Shown one piece after another: positions 11,657 to 28,984 of a stretch of 64,000 nucleotides of DNA. The notes under the pieces are model-generated. The model was given only the letters and a program-made list of their open reading frames with translations. It did no database searches and was not told the DNA's origin. Within the stretch, counting starts at the first letter, position 1; every line of letters begins with the position of its first letter. Both the position numbers and the translations under genes were made by a program. Location: the NCBI GenBank assembly GCA_011800155.1, contig CM022368.1, positions 2,542,001 to 2,606,000 of the forward strand, given 5' to 3'. This DNA comes from Flammulina velutipes (Eukaryota > Basidiomycota > Agaricomycetes > Agaricales > Physalacriaceae).

Positions 11657-13244
11657 ATGTCTCTTTCCAACAAACTCGCTATTACTGACTTGGATCTCAA
11701 AGGAAAGCGTGTTCTCATTCGCGTCGACTTTAACGTTCCCATCCAAGATGGAAAAATAACAAATCCAGCCGTGAGTCCCCTCTGATAACCCATACACCGT
11801 CCTAACCATCTTACAGCGCATCGTCGCCGCTTTGCCCACCGTAAAATACGCGATTGAGCAGGGTGAGTACTCACCATACCACAAGGCTTCTCTGACCAGC
11901 CATCAGGAGCCTCTGCCGTTATCCTCATGTCCCACCTCGGCCGCCCAGATGGCAAGGTCGTCGAAAAGTACTCTCTCAAGCCAGTCGCTGCAGAGCTCGA
12001 GAAACAGCTCGGCAAGCCAGTTACCTTCCTGCACGACTCTGTTGGCCCAGACGTCGAAAAGGCCGTGGCAGACGCATCCTCAGGAGCCGTCATCCTCCTC
12101 GAGAACCTTCGCTTCCACCTCGAAGAGGAGGGTTCAGCCAAGAACAAGGATGGCAGCAAAACGAAGGCTGACCCCACCAAGGTCGCGGAATTCCGCGAGG
12201 GCCTTACCCGTCTTGGTGACGTCTACGTCAACGATGCCTTTGGTACTGCCCACCGCGCCCACTCTAGCATGGTCGGCGTCAAGCTTCCCCAGCGCGCGGC
12301 TGGTTTCCTCGTCAAGAAGGAGCTCGAGTACTTTGCCAAGGCTCTCGAAAAGCCAGAACGTCCTTTCCTTGCCATTCTCGGTGGTGCTAAGGTTTCGGAC
12401 AAGATTCAACTGATCGACAACATGCTGGACAAGGTAAGTATGGCGGAATTGCTGTTCAATTATCTGCTTACACGTCCTAGGTCGACTCCCTTATCATCTG
12501 TGGTGGAATGGCCTTTACCTTCAAGAAGACTTTGGAGAACGTTTCTGTTCGTGACTTTACTCGTTGTTTCCATAAGAATCTAACAATACATTCCAGATCG
12601 GTAACTCGCTGTTCGACCAACCTGGATCTGAAAAGGTTGCTGGATTAGTTGAAAAGGCAAAGAAGAATGGTGTCAAGATTGTGTTCCCTGTCGACTACGT
12701 CACTGCAGACAAGTTTGATAAGAATGCTACGGTATGCTCCTCTTCATTCCTGCCAAATGTGTATTCATGCATTGTAGACTGGAACTGCAACTGAGCAAGA
12801 GGGCATTCCTGACGGTTGGATGGGTCTTGATGCTGGCCCAAAAAGTCGAGAACTCTTCCGTGCCACGGTCCTAGAAGCCAAGACCATCCTCTGGAATGGG
12901 TAAGTCTATCTAATGTCTTTTCTGGGCCCTCACTCATCGTCCGCCAGACCCCCCGGAGTCTTCGAGTTCCCTGCCTTTGCTGCTGGATCTACTTCTCTAT
13001 TGGAGGCGAACATTGAAGCTGCCAAGAATGGAGCTGTCGTCATCGTCGGTGGAGGCGACACTGCTACGGTCGTGGCGCAACACAATGCTGAAGACAAGCT
13101 AAGCCATGTCAGTACTGGTGGAGGCGCTAGCTTGGAGCTCCTTGAGGGCAAGGTCAGTTAAAGTTCTCGTTGATGGTCTAATTGACTGATTACGCTTTTA
13201 AGGCTCTTCCCGGCGTAGTTGAATTGAGTGAGAAAAGTGCTTAA
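11657..13244 (+). CDS. PGK1: phosphoglycerate kinase
   Basis: Glycolytic enzyme transferring phosphate from 1,3-bisphosphoglycerate to ADP. The product starts [18 protein letters not shown] and shows the PGK signature [11 protein letters not shown], the substrate-binding [38 protein letters not shown] and [13 protein letters not shown]. The nucleotide-binding C-terminal half has [24 protein letters not shown] and [15 protein letters not shown]. It ends VVELSEKSA, stop at 13242-13244. Several short introns interrupt it, including ones at about 11770-11818, 11862-11906 and 12433-12480. Length (about 415 residues) matches the family, and the catalytic and substrate motifs listed are intact. Confidence 0.98.
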
Positions 13245-13373
13245 ACGGAGTATAAATGAATGTATAACACCCAAACTATAGACAATATGAGAATACTACT
13301 GTATGTTAGCTAAAACCGAACGAGCGAGCAAGCGAGAGGAGCGTGGGAAATCACGTCCTCAAGCCCTACCACC

Positions 13374-15601
13374 ATGTCGTCGTCGCCGTCGTCGTCCCGA
13401 CCGAATTCCATCAACCACAACGACGGTCGCGCAATGCCGCCCATTTCTGAGGATGGCGCCGTGGACGGCGTACGTCGTAAGACAACCATTCATGCTCGTT
13501 GTCCTCATCGCTAACGGTCGATACAGCGTTAATGTACCACAACAATCGTTCAGTGCCCTCCCTACCAACCGATGGTCCTCCGTCGTACGACCAGGCGCCT
13601 CCAGTGCCAGCATTCGACCCCAGCGTCGCGCTAGACAGTTTTTCTGCAATGTCCATCCACGACCAGCGCCGACCACCCTTGCTACACACCTCAGCAGGAC
13701 ACGACCCCATCGCTCGCTCAGCCTCGTCCATGTCGATGCGCTCGTACCAGTCTGCCCAGTCGTCGCTGCGTTCACACCCTTCGCAACGCCAGCCAAACGG
13801 GCTGCCCCCAGCGCCAAATTATGGCGTTCCCTCGCGACAGCAACATCCTTATCCGCCGTCCGACGGCTCGTCGATGTACATGACAGACAGCCCTGTGTCG
13901 ATGCATGGCAGTTACGAGTACCACGATAACGCGAGTATGTACTCGTACGACGACCAGAGCGTGGGGTATGGACATGCACAACAGCCTCAGATGCATCCAT
14001 CGCAGCGATACATGCCGCCGAATCCGAACGGGTATAATCCGCTATACGCTGCAGCGTCCAACGTGCTCGGAATGGGTCCTCCTCCCGGTGCGCATCCGCC
14101 TCCAGGCCCGATGCATCCTCAACAACATCCCCATCCTCAACAATATCCTCATCCTCATCCTCATCAACAACAACATCCCCAACACCCGCCTCCTCCCCAC
14201 GGACAACCTAGCTATGGTTCAAACTACCCTTCATACCGAGGCAGCGGCAGCGAAGCCTCGCTCATCAGTAGTCATTCCGCTCCCCACATGCCCTCTTCTA
14301 ATGACAGCCATCAAGTACCTTCACTACCACCCATCGACGATTCCAGCGAAATCGAAACCCGTCCACCCTTGCAACACCAAGAATCCTTCGCCCCCACGTC
14401 GCGTCAAACCACAAAGGCCATCGACCTCAGCGCGCCTCCCTATACCAAGGAATACATCGACCAATACCGACAGCGTATCAAAGCCGATCCAGATCCAGAA
14501 GCACACTTCCTCTACGCAAAGTACCTCATCGACGCTGCCCGTAAAATACGCGCATCGTCAAAGGATCAACGCTCTGCAAAAAAATACAGCGAAGTTTTGA
14601 TTACCGAATCACTCAAGGTGGTTCGCCGGTTGGCTACGCAGGGGGAGGCGTACGACGAGGCGCAGTTCTTTTTGGCTAATTGCTACGGCACTGGGTCCCT
14701 CGGGCTGCAGGTCGATCATGAACGGGCTTATCATCTCTATCTCCAAGCTGCGAAGCAGAATCACGCGGCTGGGTGCTACCGCGTCGCGGTCTGTAACGAA
14801 ATCGGAGCCGGTACTCGCAAAGAGCCCACTCGCGCCGCTGCTTTTTACCGGAAGGCTGCGTCTTTGGGGGATACGGCTGCGATGTACAAGCTGGGCATGA
14901 TTCTTCTTCACGGGTCGTTGGGAGAACAGAAGAACCCTCGGGAGGCGGTGGGGTGGCTGCGACGCGCAGCTGAGCAGGCGGATGAGGAGAACCCGCATGC
15001 CTTGCACGAGCTGGGGATCTTGCATGAGCAAGGGCAGATCGTCCCGCTCGATCCAGCGCTCGCGAAACAGCTGTTCACTCAGGCGGCCCATCTGGGGTAC
15101 ACGCAGTCGCAGTTCAAGCTCGGGCAGTGTTATGAGTATGGGTCGCTGAGCTGTCCGGTCGATCCGCGACGGTCGATCGCGTGGTACACCAAGGCCGCGG
15201 AGAAGGGTGATGCGGAGGCTGAGCTTGCGTTGAGTGGGTGGTATTTGACTGGGAGTGAGGGGGTGTTGAAGCAGAGTGATTCCGAAGCGTATTTGTGGGC
15301 TCGGCGTGCTGCGAACAAGGGATTGAGCAAGGCTGAGTATGCTGTTGGATACTATGCCGAGGTGGGCATTGGGATTAAGCAGGATATCGAGTTTTCCAAG
15401 CGGTGGTACATGCGTGCAGCAGGTTTGTTTGTTTTATTTTTCTGAACTTTTTTCGTACTGACAATCCTTTTTTTTTTTACAGCGCAAGGAAATAAGCGGG
15501 CGATGAACCGACTGACGGAGATGAAGCGTATGGGTAATAAACGACTGAATGTTGCTCGACCTACTCGACAGCAGGCGAAGGATGAGTGTGTTATCGTGTA
15601 G
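13374..15601 (+). CDS. CHS4: chitin synthase activator Chs4/Skt5, Sel1-repeat protein
   Basis: Activator and localiser of class IV chitin synthase (yeast Chs3 partner) at sites of wall growth. The first exon from 13374 (MSSSPSSSRPNSINH) joins through a GTAAGA donor to PLMYHNNRS. A long low-complexity Ser/Pro/Gln/His/Tyr region covers about the first 300 residues, including a His-Pro-Gln run encoded at 14115-14200. It is followed by tandem Sel1-like repeats (examples AQFFLANCYGTGSLG, AAFYRKAASLGDTAAMYKLG, AWYTKAAEKGDAEAELAL). A last short exon after an intron with a long T-tract reads AMNRLTEMKRM and ends DECVIV. CVIV is a CaaX box; yeast Chs4 also ends in a prenylated CaaX, which supports both the identification and the small last exon. 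Confidence 0.93.
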
Positions 15602-15668
15602 CATTAATTTATGAGCTCTGTGCGACCCTGTGGCTGTGCGAAAAAACTTGCTTTAATCCATCACGACA

Positions 15669-16536
15669 ATGAATCGCGGCGGTTCAAGAGGCTCATTCAG
15701 AGGCGGCGCTGGTGGTTCGTAGACTGGCATTTCAATCATCTTGTTGATGTTTATACGGACGAACAGGTCGTGGCGGTGGACGAGGCGGTGGACGAGGTGG
15801 CTACCAAAGCTACAACTCGGGCCCACCAGATACCGTCCTCGGTGAGTTCTCCCTGCTCTTTAAAAAAGTGCACCGGGCGCTGAAAAGGAACAGAAATGGG
15901 AACATTCGTGCACGCATGCGAAGACGAGATGGTGTGCTCATCAACATCGACCGACAAAGTGCCCTACTTTAACGCACCCATCTATCTGCAAAATAAATCT
16001 GTGATCGGGAAAGTGGACGAGATCCTCGGGCCAATAAACCAAGTGTTCTTTTCGATAAAGATGGAGGCGGGGATCGTCGCGAATAGCTTTCAAAAAGGGG
16101 ACAAGGTGTACATTGGCGAGGACAAGCTGCTGCCTATCGAGCGATTCCTGCCCAAGCCGAAACTTGCTGGTGGTGCGTCTGTCTTTCTTTGCTTTACATG
16201 TACCTTGCTAACAGGATATTGTAGGTGTAACAAGTATGCTTCAACACTGCGTCTTTTTTGTTTGACTGACTTTATATATTTCCAGAACGCGGACGCGGAC
16301 GAGGAGGACCAGCGGGAGGACGCGGATTCGGGCGCGGTGCCCCCCGAGGCGCACCGCGTGGGGGCTCACGAGGCTTTGGACGTGGCGCACCCCGCGGCGG
16401 AGGCGGCTTTGGCGGGCGGGGCGGCGGAGCGGGCGGGTTCTCGTCCCGGGGTGGCGGAGGCGGCTTCGGCCGGGGAGCTCCACGTGGCGGCGGTGGATTC
16501 CGCGGTGGAGGCGGCGGCGGCTATCGAGGCTCATGA
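15669..16536 (+). CDS. GAR1: H/ACA snoRNP protein Gar1
   Basis: Component of H/ACA small nucleolar RNPs that guide pseudouridylation of rRNA. A short N-terminal GAR region ([16 protein letters not shown]) is spliced to [15 protein letters not shown]. The central Gar1 domain follows: [71 protein letters not shown] long C-terminal RGG region ([16 protein letters not shown] and so on) ends GGYRGS, stop at 16534-16536. The join DTVLE-MGTFVH uses the acceptor before AAATGGG at about 15894. The coding strand of the RGG tail is very GC-rich, so an antisense frame there stays open by chance. Confidence 0.95.
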
Positions 16537-16576
16537 TGTTGTACTTGCAACTTGTATCAATTCACCACCCAAAAAA

Positions 16577-17400
16577 CTATGTTATTCGAATATCCGCAGC
16601 CACCTTTTCTAACCGTTGTGTGCGCTCCGTGTATTTAGGGAGACTCTGCGTAGGGATGTTGGTATATCGTACTGCAAGCGTTGGAAGCACTTACTTGGCC
16701 AAGTTCACCCCCGACGGCGCTCGCTTTGCGCATCTCTGCTTCAATTTGTGCATGCCTTGCTTCCAGAGCTGCCGACAACATGAAATTGTGCTCAATAGCA
16801 ACATCATCAAACTTACCTGCATCCCCAGCATCCAGCTCAAGCTCCACCGGGCTCATATCAACATCCTCATCGTCGTCCAGCTGCGCGATAGGATCCCGCT
16901 TCCGCTGCACCGCAACAAGCTTCTCCTCAATCTCCCTCGGCACCGTTCGACGCGTCGCAGATAGCATCTTATGCCACCCCAGCCGACTGTCAGCTAACGA
17001 CCAGATCAGTCTGTCCAACGCCTCGTCAAAGGGTTCTGTATCTGCCAAACTAAATCAACGCCGACAACAGAGAGACGCGCTGGACGCACCTCCTTTGTCT
17101 TTCCCAGTTGCGTACTCTTGCCCGTTGATCCTTAGATTAGGCTGTACCCGATCGAATAGATCGTCTACTCGCTGTTTGACGCGTCGATAAGCCCTTGAAA
17201 GAGTGAAATGGTTCACTGGCCCTCACATGTTTGGCGTGCTTAAATAATGCCTTTCGGTCACTCTCCTTCCCGCCTTGCTCCCGCGTCTCGTCTTCAACAA
17301 CTTGAAGGAAATGCTCCAAGAAGCTGGCCTTTATTCTGTCAAGATCGCCTGCAGTGTCCAGAGAGACGCGCTCTGCTCTGACAGTACTTGATGTTGACAT
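16577..17400 (-). CDS. NSL1: kinetochore Mis14/Nsl1-like protein
   Basis: Probable subunit of the MIND/Mis12 kinetochore complex. The product starts [20 protein letters not shown] (true ATG at 17400), continues [12 protein letters not shown], then after introns [19 protein letters not shown] and [11 protein letters not shown]. The family-typical block [21 protein letters not shown] follows, then [16 protein letters not shown] 49-nt intron near the end leads to a last exon, [20 protein letters not shown], stop at 16577-16579. Without that intron the frame would end in an unlikely tail at about 16635. The order [26 protein letters not shown] matches the Mis14 family. It is convergent with GAR1, 40 bp apart. 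Confidence 0.75.
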
Positions 17401-17561
17401 TAGCAATGTTGATGGTGATGGTCAGGAGATAACATGCAAGCCGACGTAAAAACATAAATGTCATTTCGAACGACGTGAACGTTTCATTTCATTACATCTA
17501 GGCTAAAGAATTCCATGTTCCTATCCTCATTACAACGACCAAAACCATCAGTATCAACCCC

Positions 17562-19096
<1,535 letters not shown>

Positions 19097-19434
19097 GGCT
19101 GCTATTCGACGATCTGTGGTGGTGGTAAGAGGGAAAGAAACGCAGATGGCCAGCAAACGACTGACTTTTAAGATGGAGGTGGGTGCGGGAAACGAAGGTT
19201 GGCTTTATTTGGATCGCCAACTCTCTCCAAACAAGATGAGGTAAGCGGACACAGCCTCAACATCCCGAGGCGCCGACAAACCCCTAAACGATGCTGAGCA
19301 CTGAATTACTCTGAGCACAGCGAATAGCCTCTTTGTCATAACTACTTTCATTCACTGCTAATTCTGCTTACTGTCCTCAATTGCACAGTCTCTTTTCGAC
19401 CGCGCCGCAATGATCTTCAACACGCTCTCTTCTA
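19097..19434. other. intergenic region upstream of actin
   Basis: This holds the actin 5' region and the 3' flank of the nitrilase gene (stop at 19435-19437). Pyrimidine-rich tracts occur on the minus strand near the actin start. I see no other gene. Confidence 0.6.
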
Positions 19435-20837
19435 CTAAGCACTAACATCAGGGTACACGTCGAACCGCCGCTGCTTGGTGACAGGGATACCCGACCGCGC
19501 GTCCTCGAACGTCTTTGGGTCTACGAAACGTTAAGGTGGTGATCGCTGAATGATAACGACTGCGAACTTACCGACGTCAACATATAAGATTTCTTCCCCG
19601 TCTTGAGCTTCAGACACAATTTTGGCCCTTGGAGGAATGAGCATATAGAAACAAACACATCTAGAAGACTTCTTACATCGGGTCGACCAACATGGAGTGT
19701 CCCCACTGCGAAGATGAGTAAATAAATGTTTGAACCAGAGTACAAGGGCGCCACATACCGCTTCATATCCTGCACCTATCTGACGAGCAGGGCTACACAT
19801 AGCGACGTATATCTGATTATCAACAGCGCTGCGTAATGATTAGCCAGGCGCTCGTAACTACAAACGAATAACCTACCGGGCTCGTTGGAGGAGTTCCCAG
19901 TGAAGCGGCCCAGTCGTCATGTTGAACGCGCCTGGGTATACAAGCATGTGGCATCCTTGTTCCGATAATTCAAGTAGCGATAAGAGAAGGGATATAGAGC
20001 GACCTACCAGATCTGGCCGCGATCATAGCTAGCTCAGGAAACCGTATATCGTAGCAAATGCCGAGACCAATCCGAGCAAATGCTATGGCAGGTCAAAGGC
20101 GCGCTCATTCGTTTAAGACCAGACTTACGAGTATCAAATAGGGAAGTCTTCGTTCCTCCGGTGAGCGTCTCGCTCTCCTAGATCTCGCTGTAAGCACCGA
20201 CTCTCTAACTCCACAGGATAGACCTACTTTGAACTTGATCTTGCCGGGAATGTCAATGTCGAATAGATGTACCTTGCGGTGGATCGTCACAAGCTCTCCT
20301 GCTCTATATCAGCCGCTACGCTATGAATGGTGGTTTAATGCCGCTTACCCTCCGGGCTATAGACGGTGCAAGTGTTGTACACATTGTCCGTCTCAACTTC
20401 TCGCTCAGGAATTGATCCTTGGTAGGCTGTATTAGGCGTTGCAAGGCTGAGTACCATCCCACATACCTCCAATAAGCCAAGCCCCAGTCTCTTTTGCGGC
20501 AGCAGAGAGCATTTTGACGGATTCACTGCTGCTGGCGGAGACATCGTATGGTTTGCCGGGAACAAAGTTGATGTTCTCGGCGTAGACGGGGAAGTGAACA
20601 TGTCCGTATGGAGAGTTAAAACATTCCTGGTGCCATCGTTTCTGGTCAGTAAGACGGCTTGTAAGAAGTGTTAACACTGACAGGTAGGACAATCAGGTCA
20701 GGTTTCTTGGAGCCAGCCTCAAGTATTTTGTCTCGAGCATGCTTAAGATTCGCCTTTTTGTCTGCGCCAATGCTTCCCAGTTGTATAAGAGCGAGAGAGA
20801 ATGGCTTAAGGATAGGTGCTTGACGAAGAACGGACAT
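19435..20837 (-). CDS. NIT3: nitrilase-superfamily omega-amidase (Nit2/Nit3-like)
   Basis: Carbon-nitrogen hydrolase of the Nit branch, probably deaminating alpha-ketoglutaramate or a related omega-amide in the cytosol or mitochondria. The product starts [20 protein letters not shown] with an [12 protein letters not shown] helix. The catalytic triad is visible: Glu in ECFNSPYGH, Lys in [16 protein letters not shown], and Cys in [14 protein letters not shown]. Further family motifs are [31 protein letters not shown] and [16 protein letters not shown]. The end DVYPDVSA is at 19435. About ten short introns interrupt it. It is divergent from PEX6, with 259 bp between starts. The exact amide substrate cannot be told from sequence. 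Confidence 0.92.
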
Positions 20838-21096
20838 GGTGGTACTGAAGAGAGTTGATCACGCCGATTAATAATCGGCGTCCACCTTAGAGAAGCGAAT
20901 ATTAAAGTGGGTCGGGTACATTGACTCTTGCCCGTTCATGGTGGGGTAATGTCGATTGTATTTGCGCGTTAAACCGACGCGCCACACGCGCTAACTTTTT
21001 ATTCACATGACCCGGCATCACTCGTCCCTACCCGAGGTATGGCACTCTTAACCGTTTCCCTCGTCTTGAACTCGCGTCGGTTGTCTTCCAACGACC
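20838..21096. promoter_or_regulatory. bidirectional promoter region, nitrilase / PEX6
   Basis: These 259 bp separate the two opposing start codons. A short inverted repeat surrounds 20862-20880 (CGCCGATTAATAATCGGCG is a perfect palindromic-type arm pair). No clear TATA box is seen for either gene. Confidence 0.5.
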
Positions 21097-25037
<3,941 letters not shown>

Positions 25038-25084
25038 ACTAAAATGTAGCACAGTATAGTATAAAGTCTGCCCATAAACATTAT

Positions 25085-27408
25085 CTAAAACCATTTGCTA
25101 GGGTGTATTCCGATCTTGTCAAACACGTCCTTGATGCCTGAAGAGACGAAAACACCTATTGCGCTGGTTACGGAGAGCTTGACGGGGCTACCTGTCATGC
25201 TGAATCTAGATGGTGCACAATTCAATATCGCTGCAAAATGAGATTGAAGGAGTCGCTTACTTGTATGCTACTTTTCCATCTACGTGGAGGCTTAGATTGA
25301 GCGTAGGATTGCTAGCGTCGGTCGTATCAACATTGATAGTTGACCTATTCATCCATCAACCACTATTAAACCATGACAAGAGTAAAAGTACGCACCATTT
25401 GTAATTTCCGATGGGGACGTATTTCAGAGCGCGTTCAGCAGGTATCTCCTCCTCTACGGCGACGTACTCGGGACCATCATCAGTCATATTCACAATCGTC
25501 TTAGTCCTCTTGACAGTCTCCTTGCCTTGCATGCTAAGCGTGCGGATGAGTGGTACATAGAACATGCTCAAAGGGCTGCGAATCTAGTCAGTACAGAAGC
25601 ATGTACGAAGCGAATGGCAGCAGACCTAGTGGAGAACTCGCGGATCGTATGTCCGGTTTCATGGTTATACTCAATCGCAGCAAACTCATGCCTATCGCCG
25701 GACAAGATAATGACGTTAGGGACCGAGTGGAGAGCCTCTAACAAGTCTTTGCGTTCCGTGGGGAACCCGGCCCATGAGTCCACAACAGCATTCGCGCCCC
25801 ACAGTGTCGTGAACGGCACAGATGTGACAACGAACTTGAAAACAGCAGTTTCGTTAACCTATAAAAGACGCTGAGTTCAATGCCTGCAAAGCTGTATAGG
25901 AATGTTTACCCTTGACAACCAATCGTGGAAAGCCGCGAGTTGAGTATCGCCAAGCATGACGCGGGAAGAGAGGTCTTCAGTGTCCGAGGTGCGGTAACGA
26001 CGAGTGTCCATGACAAAGAACGCAGAATCGCCGTAACGGAAATCGTAGTAGTAGTGGCCCTTGTGAATCCCATCGTAGTTGCTGTCAGCATTGTAAAGCT
26101 TGAATGCACTCGATGCGTTGAGGAACGGAGCCTTGAGGTCGTCACCATCTCCAGCAAAATCGTTGATAAACTAAGAATGTCAAATCTTGTCGGATTCAAA
26201 AAAGGTGAATTAAATACCTCGTGGTCGTCGTAAGTATGCAGGACAGCTATAGAACGGAGTAAGAGGCAAGTATATGAGAGCATAATTAATTGCGTACGAA
26301 GGCGTTCATAAATTTTACGGAAGCTGGGACTTTGATAGTTCCTGCGGTAGAGGCGTCGGTAGTCCTCTTGAGTGGCGCCGGTATAGATAGGAACGTCGGC
26401 ATAGATAAAGTCACCCAAAAAAAGCAAAAACTCGGGTGTAAGAGATGTAGTATCATTCGCCTCGCTATCAACATGAGGGAAAATTGCGTCACTCATGAGG
26501 TCGTAGCCCGCAATACGGTCCCCCTGGAAGGGTACGTAGGGGAAGTTGGTGGTCATGCAAGAAGTGGTCAAGAAGCTGAACTTGTTTCCCGGTAGTCGAG
26601 GGTCAGGAAATGTGTGGAACTTAATGGGTTCAGCAGGATATGGCAGTAAAGAGCCATTTGAGATGGCCAGGGAATCTGTGGATATTGAGACCAGGACTCG
26701 TCGTAGGAAGGGGGGCTTGCTTACATTCATAGTGAGTATTTGGCCAGAGCCCTTTGAGAGGCTGAACATCGACCCAATCCTTTGCTTCGTCAAAGGTCAT
26801 CTGTGGGCCGCGTTTCCACGCAAGATCTGGTTCGGACGTCTCTCTCCACACAATGTGAACATCGTCGGCATTGGGAACACGGGCGTGGATCTTGACGCTG
26901 TCCGAGAGAACAGCGCCGACGCGGGTGAAGACTACGTCAGACGCAGGGAACAGGAATGGAGTTGCGATAAGCTCGACTGCCGCGAGCAAGACAAACCAGT
27001 TAATGCCGCCAGTAATCCATCTAACTGTTCTTGACGACGATGGGAGAGATAGGATGACATTGAGGACATTATCGTCGCTTTCAATATATGGCTGGACTTT
27101 TATGAGCAAGCTCTAACAGAGAGAGGTCTCTGCCTACCAGTGACTCGTTCTTTGAGGTTTCCTTCTTCTCGTCGGCTGTTTCTACATGCTTGACTGGCAC
27201 AGGAGTGGCCAGAGTGGCCACAGACCACGCAGTGAATGAAAGAGCTAATGCATATGAGAGCAATGGAGTAGGAGCCTGTCGTCGATAAATGAGCGTCGTC
27301 GTCGTCGTTGGTAGCGTTAAGGCAACGTACCCAGCGCAGAAAACCCCAGGCAAACAACCGAAACAGTGACGAGAGAAGGGCAGGAAACAAAGCCTGAATG
27401 TGCAACAT
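25085..27408 (-). CDS. PhoD-like metallophosphatase, membrane anchored
   Basis: Member of the PhoD alkaline phosphatase/phosphodiesterase family. The likely start at 27408 gives MLHIQALFPALLSSLFRLFA, a hydrophobic segment. After an intron come LLSYALALSFTAWSVATLA and, further on, GGINWFVLLAAVELIATPFL, so two or three membrane spans are predicted before the catalytic domain. Metal-binding motifs follow: FLLFLGDFIYADVP, TYDDHE, and VIILSGDRHEFAAIEYN; a conserved YYDFRYGDSAFFVMDTRRYR block and VPFTTLWG also fit. The C-terminus (DVFDKIGIHPSKWF) stops at 25085. The region just after the metal ligands is basic. A broken relative of this gene lies at about 28985-29760. Substrate is unknown. Confidence 0.85.
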
Positions 27409-27621
27409 GAAAGTCGAGTGCAAGTAGCAATGCTTAGGTAAGATTTTTGGCTGATATGGGACACACAGATCGTGCAGTAACAGTATAGATGAAATGTACT
27501 GTAAAATAGCAATAGAGAAACCTGTAATAGTATGGATAGGGGCGCTATAGTGTATCAATCATTGAAGCAGTATCGCCTTGTTCTGGCTTCAACTTCTTGA
27601 CTATCTCTTTCAAGCGTAGAG

Positions 27622-28645
27622 TCATGTCATCATCCCGAGATATCCATTCGGAGGTTCAAGGCTGGCTTTAGACGAAAGATGAGAGGATCTTGTCATGGTA
27701 CTCACAAGTGGCAAGCATCTTCAGAGCGCGATGGGTCCCACATTTGCCCACGTCCTCTAACTCTCCATGCGAAGCTGACGCCTGGCTTGACAGGACGGCG
27801 GTGGCGAATGAAGAAGAAAAATTGTGAAGTACATCTTTACGACTGATGAGGAGTGTGGCCAGTTCCATAGAATAGGTGGAGGTGCCGGTGCGCACAATAA
27901 CTTTTGATATCATGAGCAAAACACCTTTATGCGAATAAGAGAAAACCCACGGTGGCCCTCTTCATCGAGATCGACTACGCCGCCGAATGTCTGGTACTCG
28001 ATCCAATCTCCTGCTTCAGGTTCTTTCGCCCAAGGGACTCTAAATTCGGCTGGGGTATAAAGGAGGAGAAGTCGCTGGACCTGCTCAGTGACTGTGATAT
28101 GTTCTTCTTCCGGCGTCATGTAATACAAGGGAGAAGGCATGTCCCCCACACGCTAAAGGGTATACAGATTAGTAGGTGTACTAGGAAATCGAAAAATGGC
28201 AACGCCTACATGATAAATTGACCAATGGGCCAACTCATGCAGCAGGGCACACTTAGCGAGTTCAATGACGTGGGAGCAAGTGTAGGCTGTCCAGCCAAGT
28301 CGCGGGAACCACTTCGAGTTTATCGCGTAGGACCTGGTTAATGAAGATCATATCTTGGGTGTCCTCTAGACGTATGTATATCGCGTGAGCGCGGGAGTCG
28401 AACGTGGCGACTACCAGTTTCGGTGGATTGTCCTTGAGTATCGGAACAGGATCGCCATTGAACAGGTCCCTCAGATGGGAGCGCGCCACGTTGGCAGAGG
28501 AAGCTTGGCTGTGTATAAGGAACTTCAAGAGCTCCTCATAGATAGGGGTGATATAATCTGGAATTTGTGGTGTAAGTCGTCCTGCCTGCTCCGCTGGAGG
28601 GAGTTTCAGAAGATATTTCACAGAGAGTGCGGCGGAGAGAGCCAT
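27622..28645 (-). CDS. unrecognised protein with HELAH zincin-like motif
   Basis: No named family recognised. The start MALSAALSVKYLLKLPPAEQ leads into IPDYITPIYEELLKFLIH, SHLRDLFNGDPVPILKD and KLVVATFDSRAHAIYI. A roughly 89-nt intron (donor GTCTAG, acceptor before CCTACACTTG) leads to CSHVIELAKCALLHELAHW. HExxH is the zinc-binding motif of metallopeptidases, here preceded by a hydrophobic helix as in zincins, so a peptidase-like fold is plausible but unproven. Further exons give VGDMPSPLYYMTPEEEHITV, GDWIEYQTFGGVVDLDEEGH and TSTYSMELATLLISRKD. The last exons are uncertain; the gene may stop at 27668 instead. It lies between the PhoD gene and its relic. Confidence 0.6.
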
Positions 28646-28984
28646 TTGGCGTTGGGAAGTAAAAGGTGGTGGAACGGAAGAAAGGTTTGTCGCAGGTCAG
28701 CAACGGCGCATCGAAAGGACTCGTACAACGGCCTTTCGGAAATATTCGACCATTCAACTGTAGTTTCCGACTTCACGAGCTATGTCTTCGTTCAACCTAT
28801 GAGAAGCGCGTGAGCCAGTGAAAATATATAAAATCGATCATACAACACATTTTCAAGGATACGTCCTCTGAGAGGTTTCAATCCTCGAGAAGACAGTGTT
28901 TATACATGTCGTCAACACTGACAAAGCTCTACAGTCGTTCAACGCTCGGTGGGAGCACCAGCTTGCAAAGCCGGTACACCTCAG
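28646..28984. other. intergenic region
   Basis: Upstream flank of the HELAH gene. Short open frames here are not conserved-looking. An AT-rich stretch (aaaatatataaaatcgatca, about 28819-28838) may be a promoter element on either strand. I see no gene. Confidence 0.5.

Noticed and set aside
13359..14000. Minus-strand frame of 213 codons opposite the CHS4 start
   Set aside because: Antisense to the low-complexity N-terminal region of CHS4, where biased codons keep opposite frames open.
16241..16534. Minus-strand Arg-rich frame opposite GAR1
   Set aside because: It is the antisense reading of the GGN-rich RGG tail and spans a GAR1 intron boundary.
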